A DNA stretch of 22,202 nt from JAAZMI01 sp050942615 (GTDB lineage: Bacteria > Bacillota > Dethiobacteria > DTU022 > UBA8154). Position 1 is the first letter of the stretch. Every line of letters starts with the position of its first letter. A program made the position numbers and the translations under genes. The notes beneath the pieces were generated by a model that was given only the letters and a program-made list of their open reading frames with translations, had not been told where the DNA came from and did not search any database. This document shows positions 21,492 through 22,202 of the stretch, in pieces. The stretch spans positions 1-22,202 of the forward strand of contig JBMNNQ010000015.1 of the NCBI GenBank assembly GCA_050942615.1, written 5' to 3'.

Positions 21492-22202
21492 AAACGCCCA
21501 AAAAAAAGTAAAAACCCCCAAGAGAATATTTTTGGGTTTGCTGCTGGCGGTTTCACTGCTTTTGCTGGGCACAACATTTTATCTGGTTGTTTTTGCCAAG
21601 GATCCCCAGGGGGGTTTTTCATGGGGTATCGTGCTGGGTATGATCGTCCCCGCCCTGTTTTTTACACTGCTGTTTCTATGTGGTTTATTGGCGATTGTCC
21701 TGACTATTATGCGGAATCGCACTTTTCCCGGCTTAGGCTGGCTTATTGAAAAAACCCTGCTTTTTCTTTACCCCTTCGTGTTACAGATCGGCCGTTTGCT
21801 GCATATTGCCCAGGAAAAAATAGAGCGCTCTTTTATTGAGGTGAACAACCAGATGGCTATGGCCTGGGCCTCCCGTGTTCAGGTTAAGGCTGATGAACTT
21901 CTCCTTTTATTTCCTCATTGCCTCCAATATGATCAGTGTCCGTATAAGATTACGCGCCGTGTTGAAAATTGCCGTCGCTGTGGTAAATGCCAGATGGCGG
22001 AAATTTTGGGCATCTCTGCAGCCAGGAAACTGCATGTGGAGGTGGTTACCGGCGGCACCATGGCCCGCCAGGCGGTCCACAAACATAGGCCACGGGTAAT
22101 CATTGCCGTGGCCTGCGAAAGGGATCTGACCAGCGGTATGCTGGACAGTTTTCCCCTGCCGGTGATCGGCATTGTCAATGAAAGGCCGTATGGGCCCTGT
22201 TT
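21484..22202 (+). CDS. DUF116 membrane protein with cysteine cluster (3' end outside the window)
   Basis: The frame starts at TTG 21484, preceded by GGAG with six bases spacing, overlaps the fmt stop by eight bases, and stays open to the window edge (239 codons). Residues 15-36 and 48-76 are two strongly hydrophobic segments. After a charged helix comes a soluble part with Cys146, Cys152, Cys163, Cys166 and Cys169 in the pattern CPYKITRRVENCRRCGKC, then Cys211 and Cys239. This is the DUF116 family arrangement. The function is unknown; the cysteine spacing suggests a metal or iron-sulfur site, which is inference. In several Clostridia I know DUF116 genes next to fmt and rsmB, but I cannot check that here. 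Eight As at 21500-21507 near the start are a possible slippage or sequencing-error site. Confidence 0.8.
   Translation, partial: MLENAQKKVKTPKRIFLGLLLAVSLLLLGTTFYLVVFAKDPQGGFSWGIVLGMIVPALFFTLLFLCGLLAIVLTIMRNRTFPGLGWLIEKTLLFLYPFVLQIGRLLHIAQEKIERSFIEVNNQMAMAWASRVQVKADELLLLFPHCLQYDQCPYKITRRVENCRRCGKCQMAEILGISAARKLHVEVVTGGTMARQAVHKHRPRVIIAVACERDLTSGMLDSFPLPVIGIVNERPYGPC

Noticed and set aside
1..22202. Mobile elements, CRISPR arrays, tRNA or rRNA genes, toxin-antitoxin or defence genes
   Set aside because: None visible; no repeat arrays, transposase motifs, cloverleaf sequences or atypical gene blocks were found on reading both strands.

Overview
The window is a stretch of chromosomal housekeeping DNA from a Gram-positive, very probably endospore-forming member of the Firmicutes, most likely class Clostridia. 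The evidence is SepF, DivIVA, a YteA-type DksA homologue, RemA, PyrR and a SpoIIM-family protein, together with a T-box leader in front of ileS and several TTG and GTG starts. Gene order follows the Bacillus subtilis order sepF-ylmG-ylmH-divIVA-ileS-ylyA-lspA-ylyB-pyrR, then yloA-yloB-yloC-remA-gmk-rpoZ-coaBC-priA-def-fmt. The pyr operon that follows pyrR in Bacillus is absent here. I see no insertion sequence, prophage, CRISPR array, tRNA or rRNA.

Region 1 (1-1988) is the division cluster: the 3' end of sepF, a YggT/YlmG membrane protein, the S4-domain protein YlmH, and divIVA behind its own sigma-A-type promoter. Region 2 (1989-8653) begins with a good promoter and an isoleucine-type T-box riboswitch. 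It then runs through ileS, a DUF5665 membrane protein, a YteA-type zinc-finger protein, lspA, an RluD-family pseudouridine synthase and pyrR. A possible 64-codon ORF and a terminator follow.

Region 3 (8627-13382) holds rqcH on the minus strand (ribosome rescue by alanine tailing), diverging from a P2A-type Ca2+-ATPase. Region 4 (13436-16865) is a compact plus-strand group behind a predicted extended -10 promoter: yicC, remA, gmk, rpoZ and coaBC. Region 5 has a SpoIIM-family gene inserted on the minus strand, diverging from priA. Then come def, fmt and a DUF116 membrane/cysteine-rich protein that runs off the right edge.

The genes are mostly growth functions: division-site organisation, isoleucyl-tRNA charging, lipoprotein maturation, rRNA modification, nucleotide and CoA synthesis, replication restart, and N-formylation and deformylation of nascent proteins. 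The least explained material is in the gaps. Near ileS and remA, hairpins bury a weak ribosome binding site and a short ORF could be translated through the stem. Other points are a 64-codon ORF coupled to pyrR, a palindrome over the rqcH -35 box, and changed signature residues in IleRS (HMGT) and RqcH (Glu-Arg). I found no clear new multi-gene system.
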